Source of the DNA: Bacteroidota bacterium
GTDB taxonomy: Bacteria > Bacteroidota > Bacteroidia > 2-12-FULL-35-15
DNA: 43,343 nucleotides
Assembly (NCBI GenBank): GCA_947479085.1
Contig: CANJYB010000032.1
Span: forward strand, 1-43,343
Direction of reading: 5' to 3'
Below the pieces are notes generated by a model. It was not told the DNA's origin. It ran no database searches and saw only the letters and a program-made list of their open reading frames with translations. Position numbers and translations under genes: made by a program. Positions 36,360 to 43,343 of the stretch are shown here, in pieces; the stretch's first letter is position 1, and every line of letters starts with the position of its first letter.

Positions 36360-36654
36360 TTGTGTTATTGCAATGCTGAGTTTAGTTTTTGCAATGTAGA
36401 GTATTGTTTTCCCTATGTAAAGTTTAGTTATAGCTTTGTGGAGTATAGTTATCGCTCTGTGGAATATAGTTATTGCAATGTGAAGTATAGTTATCGCTTT
36501 GTTGAGTATAGTTATTGCAATGTGAAGTATAGTTATCGCAATGTGGGGTATAGTTATCCCTTTGTGAAGTATAGTTATCGCTTTGTTGAGTATAGTTATT
36601 GCAATGTGAAGTATAGTTATCGCAATGTGGAGTATAGTTATTACAATGTTGTCA
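36360..36654. repeat. 21-bp tandem array upstream of LRR gene
   Basis: Fourteen units of exactly 21 bp. The core TATAGTTA begins at 36423, 36444, 36465, 36486, 36507, 36528, 36549, 36570, 36591, 36612 and 36633, with three weaker units at 36360, 36381 and 36402. Units alternate loosely between endings TGCAATGTGAAG and CGCTTTGTTGAG, which gives a 42-bp higher order. Units vary in bases but there is no indel. Both strands are open in one frame because 21 divides by 3, giving heptad-like peptides; no start signal supports them. The array lies 160 bp before the LRR gene start. The stretch 36655-36785 shows nothing I can name. Confidence 0.9.
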
Positions 36655-36785
36655 TACACCCTTCGAATGTCACATAAATTAGTACAATTCAATAATATAA
36701 ATCATAAAATATCGCTCAAAAACCTTCGCTTAGCCTTCCTAAGTGTGCCAAAATGACATAAACCAACCCAATCTCAATACAAATA

Positions 36786-36822
36786 AAAAAAAGCCCCGAA
36801 CAAAACTGTTCGGGGCTTTTTC
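36786..36822 (-). terminator. strong terminator of a lost minus-strand gene
   Basis: AGCCCCGAACA (36792-36802) pairs with TGTTCGGGGCT (36807-36817), loop AAAC, with a long T run on the minus strand. It lies 20 bp after a decayed T9SS gene end and no intact gene now uses it. Confidence 0.85.
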
Positions 36823-36838
36823 TAAAAGAAATAATACG

Positions 36839-36945
36839 CTATTCCTTTATCATCGTTTGCGAAAGCAAAAGGTTGGAATAATATCCAGGTTAAATTCCTT
36901 TGTTGCCGGTTTAGGGAACAAACTTATTGGATTTCCTTCCTGATT
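36839..36945 (-). pseudogene. remnant of a T9SS sorting domain
   Basis: On the minus strand one frame reads LNQEGNPISLFPKPATKEFNLDI, close to the start of a T9SS type A domain (normally YPNPA then F-x-L/I). About 30 bp on, one frame shifted, it reads LLLSQTMIKE and stop, close to the usual last residues of such domains. The middle of the domain and everything upstream are missing. A strong terminator follows at the right distance. So this looks like the scar of a deleted secreted-protein gene. The rest of 36946-37086 holds nothing I can name. Confidence 0.55.
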
Positions 36946-37086
36946 TAATCAAACTCTGCGGATGACTGCAAAGCATGTTAATAGAAAGAATACCTTTACG
37001 GGGTAAAAAACTTTGTTCGCCATTCTATAAGTTTTTAATAAACTACTTGAACGAATAAAGCCCAAACATATAAATCTAAACAAACA

Positions 37087-38106
37087 ATGCTTAATAAACA
37101 ATTAGAATTAACCCATGAACAAACTTCTCCACTGTTCAGATTAATGTGGGAATATAATCCGAATGAACCTGAACGGAAATCGTTTGAAAACAATATCTGC
37201 GCTTTTCATATAGGGAATGGTTTTATTTTAAGTGTGGCGCATAATCTCAGAACGGAAGCGTTATTATTAAAATCCATTCCTGAAGAAATTTATATAGAAG
37301 AAATTTTACCAAAATTAAGTCCAGAGAATCATGCCATCATGAATCATGCTTATAAGCTGGATACAGAAACACATAAAAGATATCTGAATGGTTCTGCATC
37401 TCACTTGTTTCCAAATGTAATCAGTATTTTTAAAGAACTGAATTTTGATACCCGTTGGCTGAGGCTGATGCAGCGAAACATTTGCGCACCCAAATTAATT
37501 ATTCAGTTTAAAAATGATTTGTTCTACAATAATAAAAACCTCACCGCTCAGTTCAATGCCATAAATCACTTTAATGAACCTACTATTAACCGTCATACTT
37601 TTTTATTGGATGTGGAACTGGTGGAAGCTTTTTATAGCGGGGATATTGCTTTGTATAAAATAATAAATTGTGATAAGGAAATAATTAATAGTATTCCAGC
37701 ACTTGAAATGGATTTTTCTGTTCTGCCCGATAATGCAGAAAATTTTTATTGCCTGCAAAGCTCACCCAGCAGCGAAATTGGAAGGATGCTTAACCAGGGA
37801 AAAATAGAAGGTTACCTGGAACACTTCAATGTTTTTGTAGACCGGCTGGGAGGCAATTATACCTTCGAAGGATTAAGATACTTACTGGCGGGTTATTTCA
37901 GGTTTGGTTCTTCGGGTGCACCTTATATATTTTATGATGCTGAAAAAAACATGTTTAAAGTTAACGCTATACAAAGCGAAGCCTGTCCTATTCAGCTTTC
38001 CATTGAAAATAAAAGAGATGGCAATTTTCAATATGTGAAAGCACTCGCTTCTCCGCTGCATATTATTAAAGACAAACTGGAAAAACACTTATTGAAATCA
38101 ACCTGA
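37087..38106 (+). CDS. trypsin-like serine protease domain protein (cytoplasmic)
   Basis: The 339 residues carry the landmarks of a chymotrypsin-fold protease: His52 in GFILSVAHNL, Asp186 in YSGDIALYKI and Ser276 in FGSSGAP (GxSG[GA]P). The spacing between His and Asp is longer than in trypsin because of a helical insertion (about 60-165). There is no signal peptide, membrane segment or PDZ domain, so it should stay in the cytoplasm, unlike DegP. It could be a regulatory protease or part of a conflict system; nothing around it decides. It converges with the LytTR regulator gene with only 3 bp between stops. The triad is seen; activity is inferred. Confidence 0.75.
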   Translation: MLNKQLELTHEQTSPLFRLMWEYNPNEPERKSFENNICAFHIGNGFILSVAHNLRTEALLLKSIPEEIYIEEILPKLSPENHAIMNHAYKLDTETHKRYLNGSASHLFPNVISIFKELNFDTRWLRLMQRNICAPKLIIQFKNDLFYNNKNLTAQFNAINHFNEPTINRHTFLLDVELVEAFYSGDIALYKIINCDKEIINSIPALEMDFSVLPDNAENFYCLQSSPSSEIGRMLNQGKIEGYLEHFNVFVDRLGGNYTFEGLRYLLAGYFRFGSSGAPYIFYDAEKNMFKVNAIQSEACPIQLSIENKRDGNFQYVKALASPLHIIKDKLEKHLLKST

Positions 38107-38109
38107 TGG

Positions 38110-38844
38110 TTAATTAATGCCTAGTATTTTCATCAGCTCATCTTTGTAATTTTTTCCTATGCTCACTTTTTGCCCCTTAACTGATACCTCGGTAGGAAAA
38201 ACATTGTCAACCATTTTAATATTTATTACATAACTCCTGTGAACACGAATAAATAATTTCTTGTCCAATTGTTCAAGGAATTCACTCATAGTAAAACGCA
38301 CCATTATTTTTTTATCGCCAGCTAAATGAATGGTTACATAATTTGCATCGCTTTCGAGATAAAGTATTTCATTAAAAAAAACTTTCCTGAAAACATATCC
38401 ATCTTTTACAAAAAGAAAATCCTTAGGAAGATTAGCCACCTCAGAATTAACCGTGGCCTGATTCTCCTCATTATAATTACTGAACGCAATTTCGATAGCT
38501 GAATGTAATTGTTCCTTTGTAACAGGTTTTACAAGATAAGCGGAAGGTTTTACCACCTTTGCCTTTTCGATGGTTCCTGCATCAAGATTCGCAGTAAGGA
38601 AAATAAATGGAATGTGATAATTTTTGCGAATAGCTTCTGCCACATCAATACCTGTTTTGGGACCGAGTAAATTAATATCAAGTAAAATCAAATCAGGCTT
38701 TTCCGTTTCAATCATTGTTATGGCTTCGCTGTATCGCGAAGCAAATTCAGTTACCTCATACCCCACCTCCATCAACATGTCTGATAACACATTGGCTATA
38801 ATCATTTCATCTTCTACAATTCCTATTTTCAATTTCTTCGTCAT
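38110..38844 (-). CDS. LytTR-type response regulator
   Basis: The 244 residues hold a receiver domain (1-122; phosphoacceptor Asp56 in LILLDINLLG, Thr84 and Lys106 complete the pocket) and a LytTR DNA-binding domain (about 145-240, with EILYLESDANYVTIHLAGDK and FIRVHRSYVINI). LytTR proteins bind direct repeats spaced by about two helical turns, which matters beside the 21-bp arrays of this window. It begins 12 bp after the histidine kinase stop, so it is that kinase's partner. Targets unknown. Confidence 0.93.
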   Translation of the reverse strand: MTKKLKIGIVEDEMIIANVLSDMLMEVGYEVTEFASRYSEAITMIETEKPDLILLDINLLGPKTGIDVAEAIRKNYHIPFIFLTANLDAGTIEKAKVVKPSAYLVKPVTKEQLHSAIEIAFSNYNEENQATVNSEVANLPKDFLFVKDGYVFRKVFFNEILYLESDANYVTIHLAGDKKIMVRFTMSEFLEQLDKKLFIRVHRSYVINIKMVDNVFPTEVSVKGQKVSIGKNYKDELMKILGIN

Positions 38845-38856
38845 ACACCAAACTAT

Positions 38857-40890
38857 TTATATCATTTTATTTCTTGTATTTAAATCTTTTAAATTTAATT
38901 CAAACCGGCTTCCGTTGTCATCAGAGTATTTCATTATTCCGGCCAATTGCCTGCTTAGCTGGGTAATGAGTTTAAGCCCTAACGTATTTGAATTTTTAAC
39001 ATCAAAATCTTTTGGCATTCCTATTCCATTATCAGCATACACAAACAAATATTCTCCCTCAGCTTCTTTCTTCAATTCAATATTTATTTTCCCATCTTTC
39101 TTATTTTCAAATGCATATTTGTATGAATTGGTAAGCAATTCATTAATTATTAATCCCAAAGGCACAGCGGTATCGATGTCAAAAAAAAGCTCAGGAATAT
39201 TAAAACTAACATCAATATGTTTATCGGGCTTATCAAAAACATTTTTAATATGAGCTATTAATTCTCTTAAAAAACTACCAAACTCCACCTCTTTCATATC
39301 GTCCCGCTGATACAAATTCTGATGTATAAAAGCAATAGACAATACCTGGTTTTGGCTTTCCTTTATAGCCTTTTTAATATTCTCATCCTTGGTTCTGTTT
39401 CCTTTCATTTCAAGCAATCCCGAAATGATCTGCAAATTGTTTTTCACCCTATGATGAATTTCTTTAATCAACAATTCCCGTTCGCTTAATGCTTCCTTTA
39501 ACTGCTTGGTTCGTTTATCCACCGTAGTTTCCAGGTTTATTTTTTCCTTTCGCAACCTGGCAGAACGATACGCCAGTAAACTCACAAAAATAAGAACAAG
39601 TAAAATACTTGCCGCAATAATCAGGTTTTTTTGTTTAGTATCCAGTTCAATTAATTTGGCTTTCTGAAGTTCGATTTCCTTTTCCTTCTTTTCTGTTTCA
39701 TATTTAATTTCAAGTTCCTGTTGCGCTAATCGGGACCTTGCTTCCACGTTAGAAATACTCTGCTCCCTTGCTACTTTAAAAACACTGTCATTCCATGATT
39801 TGTAAAGTTCATAATAACGAAGGGCTTCCTCCGGTTTGTTCTTTAACTTAGCAATGTCAGACAAGGCTTTGTATCCATCGCGGATATATAATTTCGCATT
39901 CCGGAATTTTGCATCGGTCAGCATCCTGTTTGCATACTTTTCTGCTTTGCTGATGCTTTTTGTTTTTAAATAAATGTTGGTTATTACTGTGAGCGGGCGC
40001 ATTGCATTATCCGGCCGTTGCAGACTATCCATAATTCGTAAAGAGGAAATGGAATACTTTTCAGCCTCCTCCATATTTCCCATCGAATAAAAAGCAGATG
40101 CAAGCACATGAGAATTAGTTGCAAACTGATAATCATCTTTCCTGGCACGGTTGAGCATTTCGATAGAACGACTTAGTTCTTCCTTAGCCTTTTCCATTAA
40201 CCCGTGATTAATATATTCGACCACCAGGTTAGAAGAGTTCATAAATGCCAGACCCCAGTTTTCTATCTTCATGGAATTATCCAAAGCCATCTGAAAATAA
40301 TTTCTTGCTAAATCTGTTTCCCTCCCATCACTCTGATAGGACTCTGCAAGGTTATTACTCAAAGTGGCAATCATTGCAGCATCTCCCGATTTCTGTGCAA
40401 TTTCAAGTCCGTGACTATAAAACTCAATGGCTTTATGGTAATCTCCATGATCACCATACATGCCTCCCATCAGGCTATAACACGATGCCTGGTAATACAA
40501 ATTTCCTGAACGCTTGGCATAAACGAGGCTGGAATCATACAACATCATTCCTTTTTCCAGTTTTTCCTGGATAACGAGTATCAATGCTTTTATTCTATAT
40601 CCATCTGCAAGAAGCAAATAATCATGGTACTTATTTGCAATTATAATTTCCTTATCAGCGAGTTGTTCGGCTTCCTCTTTGTGCGTAAATTTAATTTCCC
40701 ACGCAAGCAATCCGTATAATCGCGCAAGGGTAGTATCATTGCTGGTTTTAGCTATCTGTTGCCGCAGTTGCTTACTTGTAAGACTTTCTTTTTGTGCATA
40801 CCCGGCAAAACCACTGACTAAAATACCGATTAAGATTGCAGGTTTGATTACAAAACTAAGAATACGAAATCCAAAGAGCAAACGAATCAA
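38857..40890 (-). CDS. TPR sensor histidine kinase (HisKA_2 type)
   Basis: The 677 residues start with a signal peptide (about 1-32, ending GYAQ). A TPR array follows outside the inner membrane (about 55-375), then a coiled coil, a membrane helix (LIIAASILLVLIFVSLLAY, 423-441) and a second coiled coil. The kinase part has the HisKA_2 motif EIHHRVKNNLQIISGLLEMK with phospho-acceptor His479, the N box NELLTNSYKYAF (583-594) and the G1 box DNGIGMP (620-626). It signals to the LytTR regulator encoded 12 bp downstream. TPR sensors of this kind respond to proteins or peptides in the periplasm, but the ligand here is unknown. Confidence 0.93.
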   Translation of the reverse strand: MIRLLFGFRILSFVIKPAILIGILVSGFAGYAQKESLTSKQLRQQIAKTSNDTTLARLYGLLAWEIKFTHKEEAEQLADKEIIIANKYHDYLLLADGYRIKALILVIQEKLEKGMMLYDSSLVYAKRSGNLYYQASCYSLMGGMYGDHGDYHKAIEFYSHGLEIAQKSGDAAMIATLSNNLAESYQSDGRETDLARNYFQMALDNSMKIENWGLAFMNSSNLVVEYINHGLMEKAKEELSRSIEMLNRARKDDYQFATNSHVLASAFYSMGNMEEAEKYSISSLRIMDSLQRPDNAMRPLTVITNIYLKTKSISKAEKYANRMLTDAKFRNAKLYIRDGYKALSDIAKLKNKPEEALRYYELYKSWNDSVFKVAREQSISNVEARSRLAQQELEIKYETEKKEKEIELQKAKLIELDTKQKNLIIAASILLVLIFVSLLAYRSARLRKEKINLETTVDKRTKQLKEALSERELLIKEIHHRVKNNLQIISGLLEMKGNRTKDENIKKAIKESQNQVLSIAFIHQNLYQRDDMKEVEFGSFLRELIAHIKNVFDKPDKHIDVSFNIPELFFDIDTAVPLGLIINELLTNSYKYAFENKKDGKINIELKKEAEGEYLFVYADNGIGMPKDFDVKNSNTLGLKLITQLSRQLAGIMKYSDDNGSRFELNLKDLNTRNKMI

Positions 40891-40953
40891 CTCATTGAAG
40901 AGATTTTTAACCTGAGAATAGTTACAGTAACGGATTTCATTTTACAAAGTAAC

Positions 40954-40999
40954 AAAAAAATCCCGCCCTTCCGATAAAGGAAGAGAGGGATTTTTTTTC
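40954..40999 (-). terminator. terminator after HYR/PKD protein gene
   Basis: An A run and ATCCCGCCCTTCC pair with GGAAGAGAGGGAT and a T run, with one or two mismatches. It lies 17 bp after the stop of the T9SS gene at 41016 and is followed by T on the minus strand. Confidence 0.8.
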
Positions 41000-41015
41000 A
41001 ATATTAATTTCATAT

Positions 41016-43343
41016 TTATTGCTTAATCACTGTCTGAGAGTGAATCACATTTGAATCAACATCTAACAATCTCACGAAATACATTCCGTTTTCAAAATCT
41101 TCAATGTTTGTTTTCATTGTGATTGTTCCGCTCACCAATTGGTGTTTTGCATGGATAACAAGATTACCCAACACATCATACACCTCAACAGTTACCTCCT
41201 GATTTTCGGTGGTTGAGCTTGTCGAAATCACATCTATTGTAAAGTCTGATGCTGTTGGATTTGGATAAATGTTTGAGAAGGTAGTACCTGTTGCTTCTAC
41301 TCCATTATTCATAGCTATACCATTGTGGCAATAGGTTACAGACATAGAACGATATAAACTTAAGAGTCCGCAAGAGTTTAAAGAACGAACTTGTACTTGC
41401 CCGGTTGACGTAGTACCAGAAGCTGGACCTACAGCAGTAATTGTTGTTGTTCCTTGTCCTGAAGTAATTGACCAACCAGCCATGGTTAAGCTCCAGTTAT
41501 AGGTGTAATTAGTACCAACAGATGCCACAGTCCATGAGGCTGTGCCCATACCACAAATACTTGTAGGTCCGCCTATAGCACCTGCTTGAATGGCAGCTAC
41601 TACTAAGTTCAGTGTTCTTGGAGTTCCGTTACCACACACGTTAGTGGAAGCACAAGAAATACTTCCGCCTGTAGTTCCATTTAAAGCAACGTTTACCGAT
41701 GTTCCGGTGTTTGAGCCAATAATAGTTCCAGCACCTGTTATTGTCCAGTTGTATCCGGTTGCACCTGCTACAGCTGAAATAGAATAAGATGCAGTAGTTA
41801 ATCCACAAACATTGGTAGGTCCTGCAATAGCAACAGGTGTTGACGGTACGTTACCTGTTACAGTTGACGCTGTTCCCGGTATGTTTCCACACGCATTGAC
41901 TGCTGACACTTTCACTTGTCCATATACAAAAGCAGAAGTCATACTTACATTGATAGATAATCCACCTTGCCCACTAGTTATGGTCATGTTAGCAGGTACT
42001 GTCCAAGCATAAGAAGTAGCTCCGAATACAGTAGCAATAGAGTAGGTAGCTGAAGTTAATCCACAAGTAGATGTAGGTCCTGATATTGCTCCTGGTGTTG
42101 CAGGTTTTTTGGTTACAGCCATTGATGTAGTTGGACTGTTTCCGCAATTGTTATGTGCAGTGCAGGTTACAAACCCTGTTACCGTTCCAGCAGTTATAGA
42201 AACAGTAATAGCATTTGTTCCTTGTCCGCCTGTAATGGTCATTCCGGTTACACCTGTTGGTACTGTCCAGATATAGCTCGTTGCTTCAGGTACTAAAGGA
42301 CAAGAATAAGTAGTAGTTGAAAATCCACACACTACCGATGGTCCTGAAATAACTGGTGCTGCAGGTGCTGCACCCACAGTTACAGTTGCTGTAAATGTTG
42401 CGCCAACGCATCCTCCTGGAGCAGTAGGTACAATAGAATATTGAACCACACCATGTACGGTTCCTATGTTGCTTAGTAGATCCGAAATAGTGGAAGTACA
42501 TCCAGAAGAACAAGACCCATTACCCATTACGGTTCCAGTGATAACTGCTGAAGTCCAAGTAAAGGTAGTTCCAACAATAGTCGAACTTAATGGTAAGTTA
42601 CTCGGGTCTCCATCGCATATTACTATGCTTGAAGCCGAACCAACAGGTGCTGAATTCACAATTACGTTTTGATTAGCTGTAGCCATATTACCTGCTCCAT
42701 CTGTTACAGTCCACATAACCACTGTTGTTCCTAAACCATAAGAACTGGAAGGGTGGTTGTTAGTAACAGATGCTACTGTACAATTGTCTGCCGTTACAGG
42801 TGTTCCTAAAACAACAGTGCTTCCGGTACATGTTGTAACATCTGCAGGTGCTGTAATGGTTGGAAGGGTAACGTCATTAATTATTACGTTTTGAGTAGCT
42901 GTAACTGACTGACCGTTTCCATCATCAAATGTCCAAGTGATAACATGTGTACCTTGTGTGGAGTACGAAAGAGCATCAGTAGTAGTTCCTGTTATTGTTC
43001 CAGTACAATTATCAGTAGTGGTAGGAGCAGTAGCAGTAGCTGAACATTCCCCAGTTACATCAGCCAAAGTTGGAGTAGCAGGAGCAGTAACATCATCAAC
43101 TATTACGTTTTGAGTGGCTGTAACCGACTGACCGTTTCCATCATCAAAAGTCCAGGTAATAACATGAGTTCCTTGTGTTGAATAACTCAAAGCATCAGTT
43201 GTAGTTCCGGCTATTATTCCGGCACAATTATCAGTAGTGGTTGGAGCAGTAGCAGTAGCTGAACATTCCCCAGTTACATCAGCCAAAGTTGGAGTAGCAG
43301 GAGCAGTAACATCATCAACTATTACGTTTTGAGTAGCTGTAAC
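41016..43343 (-). CDS. HYR / PKD-like adhesin with T9SS sorting domain (partial)
   Basis: The C-terminal 775 residues of a larger protein; the frame is still open at the right edge of the window. From that edge it shows HYR-like domains of 73 residues (ECSATATAPTTTDNC, YSTQGTHVITWTFDDGNGQS), two nearly identical copies and the start of a third further out. A shorter HYR domain, one Cys-rich domain and four PKD-like domains of about 85 residues (ISGP-CG--T-TYS) follow. The last 85 residues are a T9SS type A domain (SNIYPNPTASDFTIDVIS, VYDVLGNLV, GMYFVRLLDVDSN, QTVIKQ). This is the layout of large Bacteroidota adhesins and gliding-associated surface proteins. Ligand unknown. Confidence 0.92.
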   Translation of the reverse strand, partial: VTATQNVIVDDVTAPATPTLADVTGECSATATAPTTTDNCAGIIAGTTTDALSYSTQGTHVITWTFDDGNGQSVTATQNVIVDDVTAPATPTLADVTGECSATATAPTTTDNCTGTITGTTTDALSYSTQGTHVITWTFDDGNGQSVTATQNVIINDVTLPTITAPADVTTCTGSTVVLGTPVTADNCTVASVTNNHPSSSYGLGTTVVMWTVTDGAGNMATANQNVIVNSAPVGSASSIVICDGDPSNLPLSSTIVGTTFTWTSAVITGTVMGNGSCSSGCTSTISDLLSNIGTVHGVVQYSIVPTAPGGCVGATFTATVTVGAAPAAPVISGPSVVCGFSTTTYSCPLVPEATSYIWTVPTGVTGMTITGGQGTNAITVSITAGTVTGFVTCTAHNNCGNSPTTSMAVTKKPATPGAISGPTSTCGLTSATYSIATVFGATSYAWTVPANMTITSGQGGLSINVSMTSAFVYGQVKVSAVNACGNIPGTASTVTGNVPSTPVAIAGPTNVCGLTTASYSISAVAGATGYNWTITGAGTIIGSNTGTSVNVALNGTTGGSISCASTNVCGNGTPRTLNLVVAAIQAGAIGGPTSICGMGTASWTVASVGTNYTYNWSLTMAGWSITSGQGTTTITAVGPASGTTSTGQVQVRSLNSCGLLSLYRSMSVTYCHNGIAMNNGVEATGTTFSNIYPNPTASDFTIDVISTSSTTENQEVTVEVYDVLGNLVIHAKHQLVSGTITMKTNIEDFENGMYFVRLLDVDSNVIHSQTVIKQ
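42883..43343. repeat. 219-bp tandem repeats in the HYR coding region
   Basis: ATTACGTTTTGAGT begins at 42883, 43102 and 43321, exactly 219 bp (73 codons) apart. The copies are nearly identical, so the repeat number can change by recombination and the true length is not known from this window. Confidence 0.92.

Noticed and set aside
36324-36692. Open frames on both strands with 7-residue repeats across the 21-bp array
   Set aside because: Same cause: a 21-bp unit without stop codons. The heptad-like pattern comes from the DNA period, and opposite strands cannot both be genes with equal support.
36743-36943. 66-residue plus-strand ORF
   Set aside because: It runs through a strong terminator hairpin and over the minus-strand remnant of a T9SS domain.
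1-43343. tRNA or rRNA genes
   Set aside because: I saw no cloverleaf with a TTC-loop motif (GGTTCGA) in the spacers and no rRNA sequence; this is a reading by eye, not a search.

Overview
The window is from the chromosome of a Bacteroidota bacterium. The signs are a low-GC sequence, promoters of the TTTG / TAnnTTTG type, few Shine-Dalgarno sequences, zinc-free forms of S14, S4 and L36, an alpha-2-macroglobulin-like giant protein, LytTR and HisKA_2 signalling proteins, and three large secreted repeat proteins that end in Type IX secretion (T9SS, Por) C-terminal sorting domains. I cannot name the genus.

Layout. 1-2300: a small unknown ORF, then about 800 bp of noncoding sequence built from two copies of a compound repeat element (42-bp units made of 21-bp halves, terminal inverted repeats, internal hairpins), then an AraC/GyrI-type regulator. 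2300-2756: intergenic DNA with a palindromic element. 2757-8390: alpha-2-macroglobulin family protein. 8491-11321: a two-gene unit for envelope proteins (unknown beta-rich protein; TPR/PD40/PKD protein). 11543-33332: carA and 29 genes of the S10-spc-alpha ribosomal protein cluster, all on the minus strand. 33525-37086: LRR T9SS protein, a 21-bp tandem array and a decayed T9SS gene end. 37087-40890: a trypsin-like protease and a convergent LytTR regulator / TPR histidine kinase pair. 41016 to the right edge: the 3' part of a HYR/PKD-like T9SS protein.

The ribosomal cluster is split. rplC to rpsN form one unit with its own promoter and a strong terminator. rpsH to rplQ form a second unit with a second promoter. 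The two promoters match at 57 of 66 ungapped positions by eye, so the second looks like a copy of the first. Between the units lie about 5.2 kb holding a BRO-N (phage antirepressor-like) gene, a 2'-5' RNA ligase-like pseudogene, a SBBP-repeat T9SS protein and a repeat array. rplC also lacks its usual upstream neighbour rpsJ and instead follows the LRR T9SS gene.

The most unusual noncoding signal is a group of tandem arrays with unrelated sequences but the same spacing, 20-21 bp or its double, equal to two or four turns of B-DNA. Arrays at 504-806, 909-1190 and 36360-36654 keep this register without an indel even where units differ. The array at 25930-26110 alternates 20 and 21 bp. Two arrays lie about 160-205 bp upstream of the start codons of T9SS surface-protein genes. 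Several short dispersed words also recur in the ribosomal spacers and inside the coding sequence of T9SS sorting domains. All homology calls come from reading the sequence and family knowledge; no database search was run.
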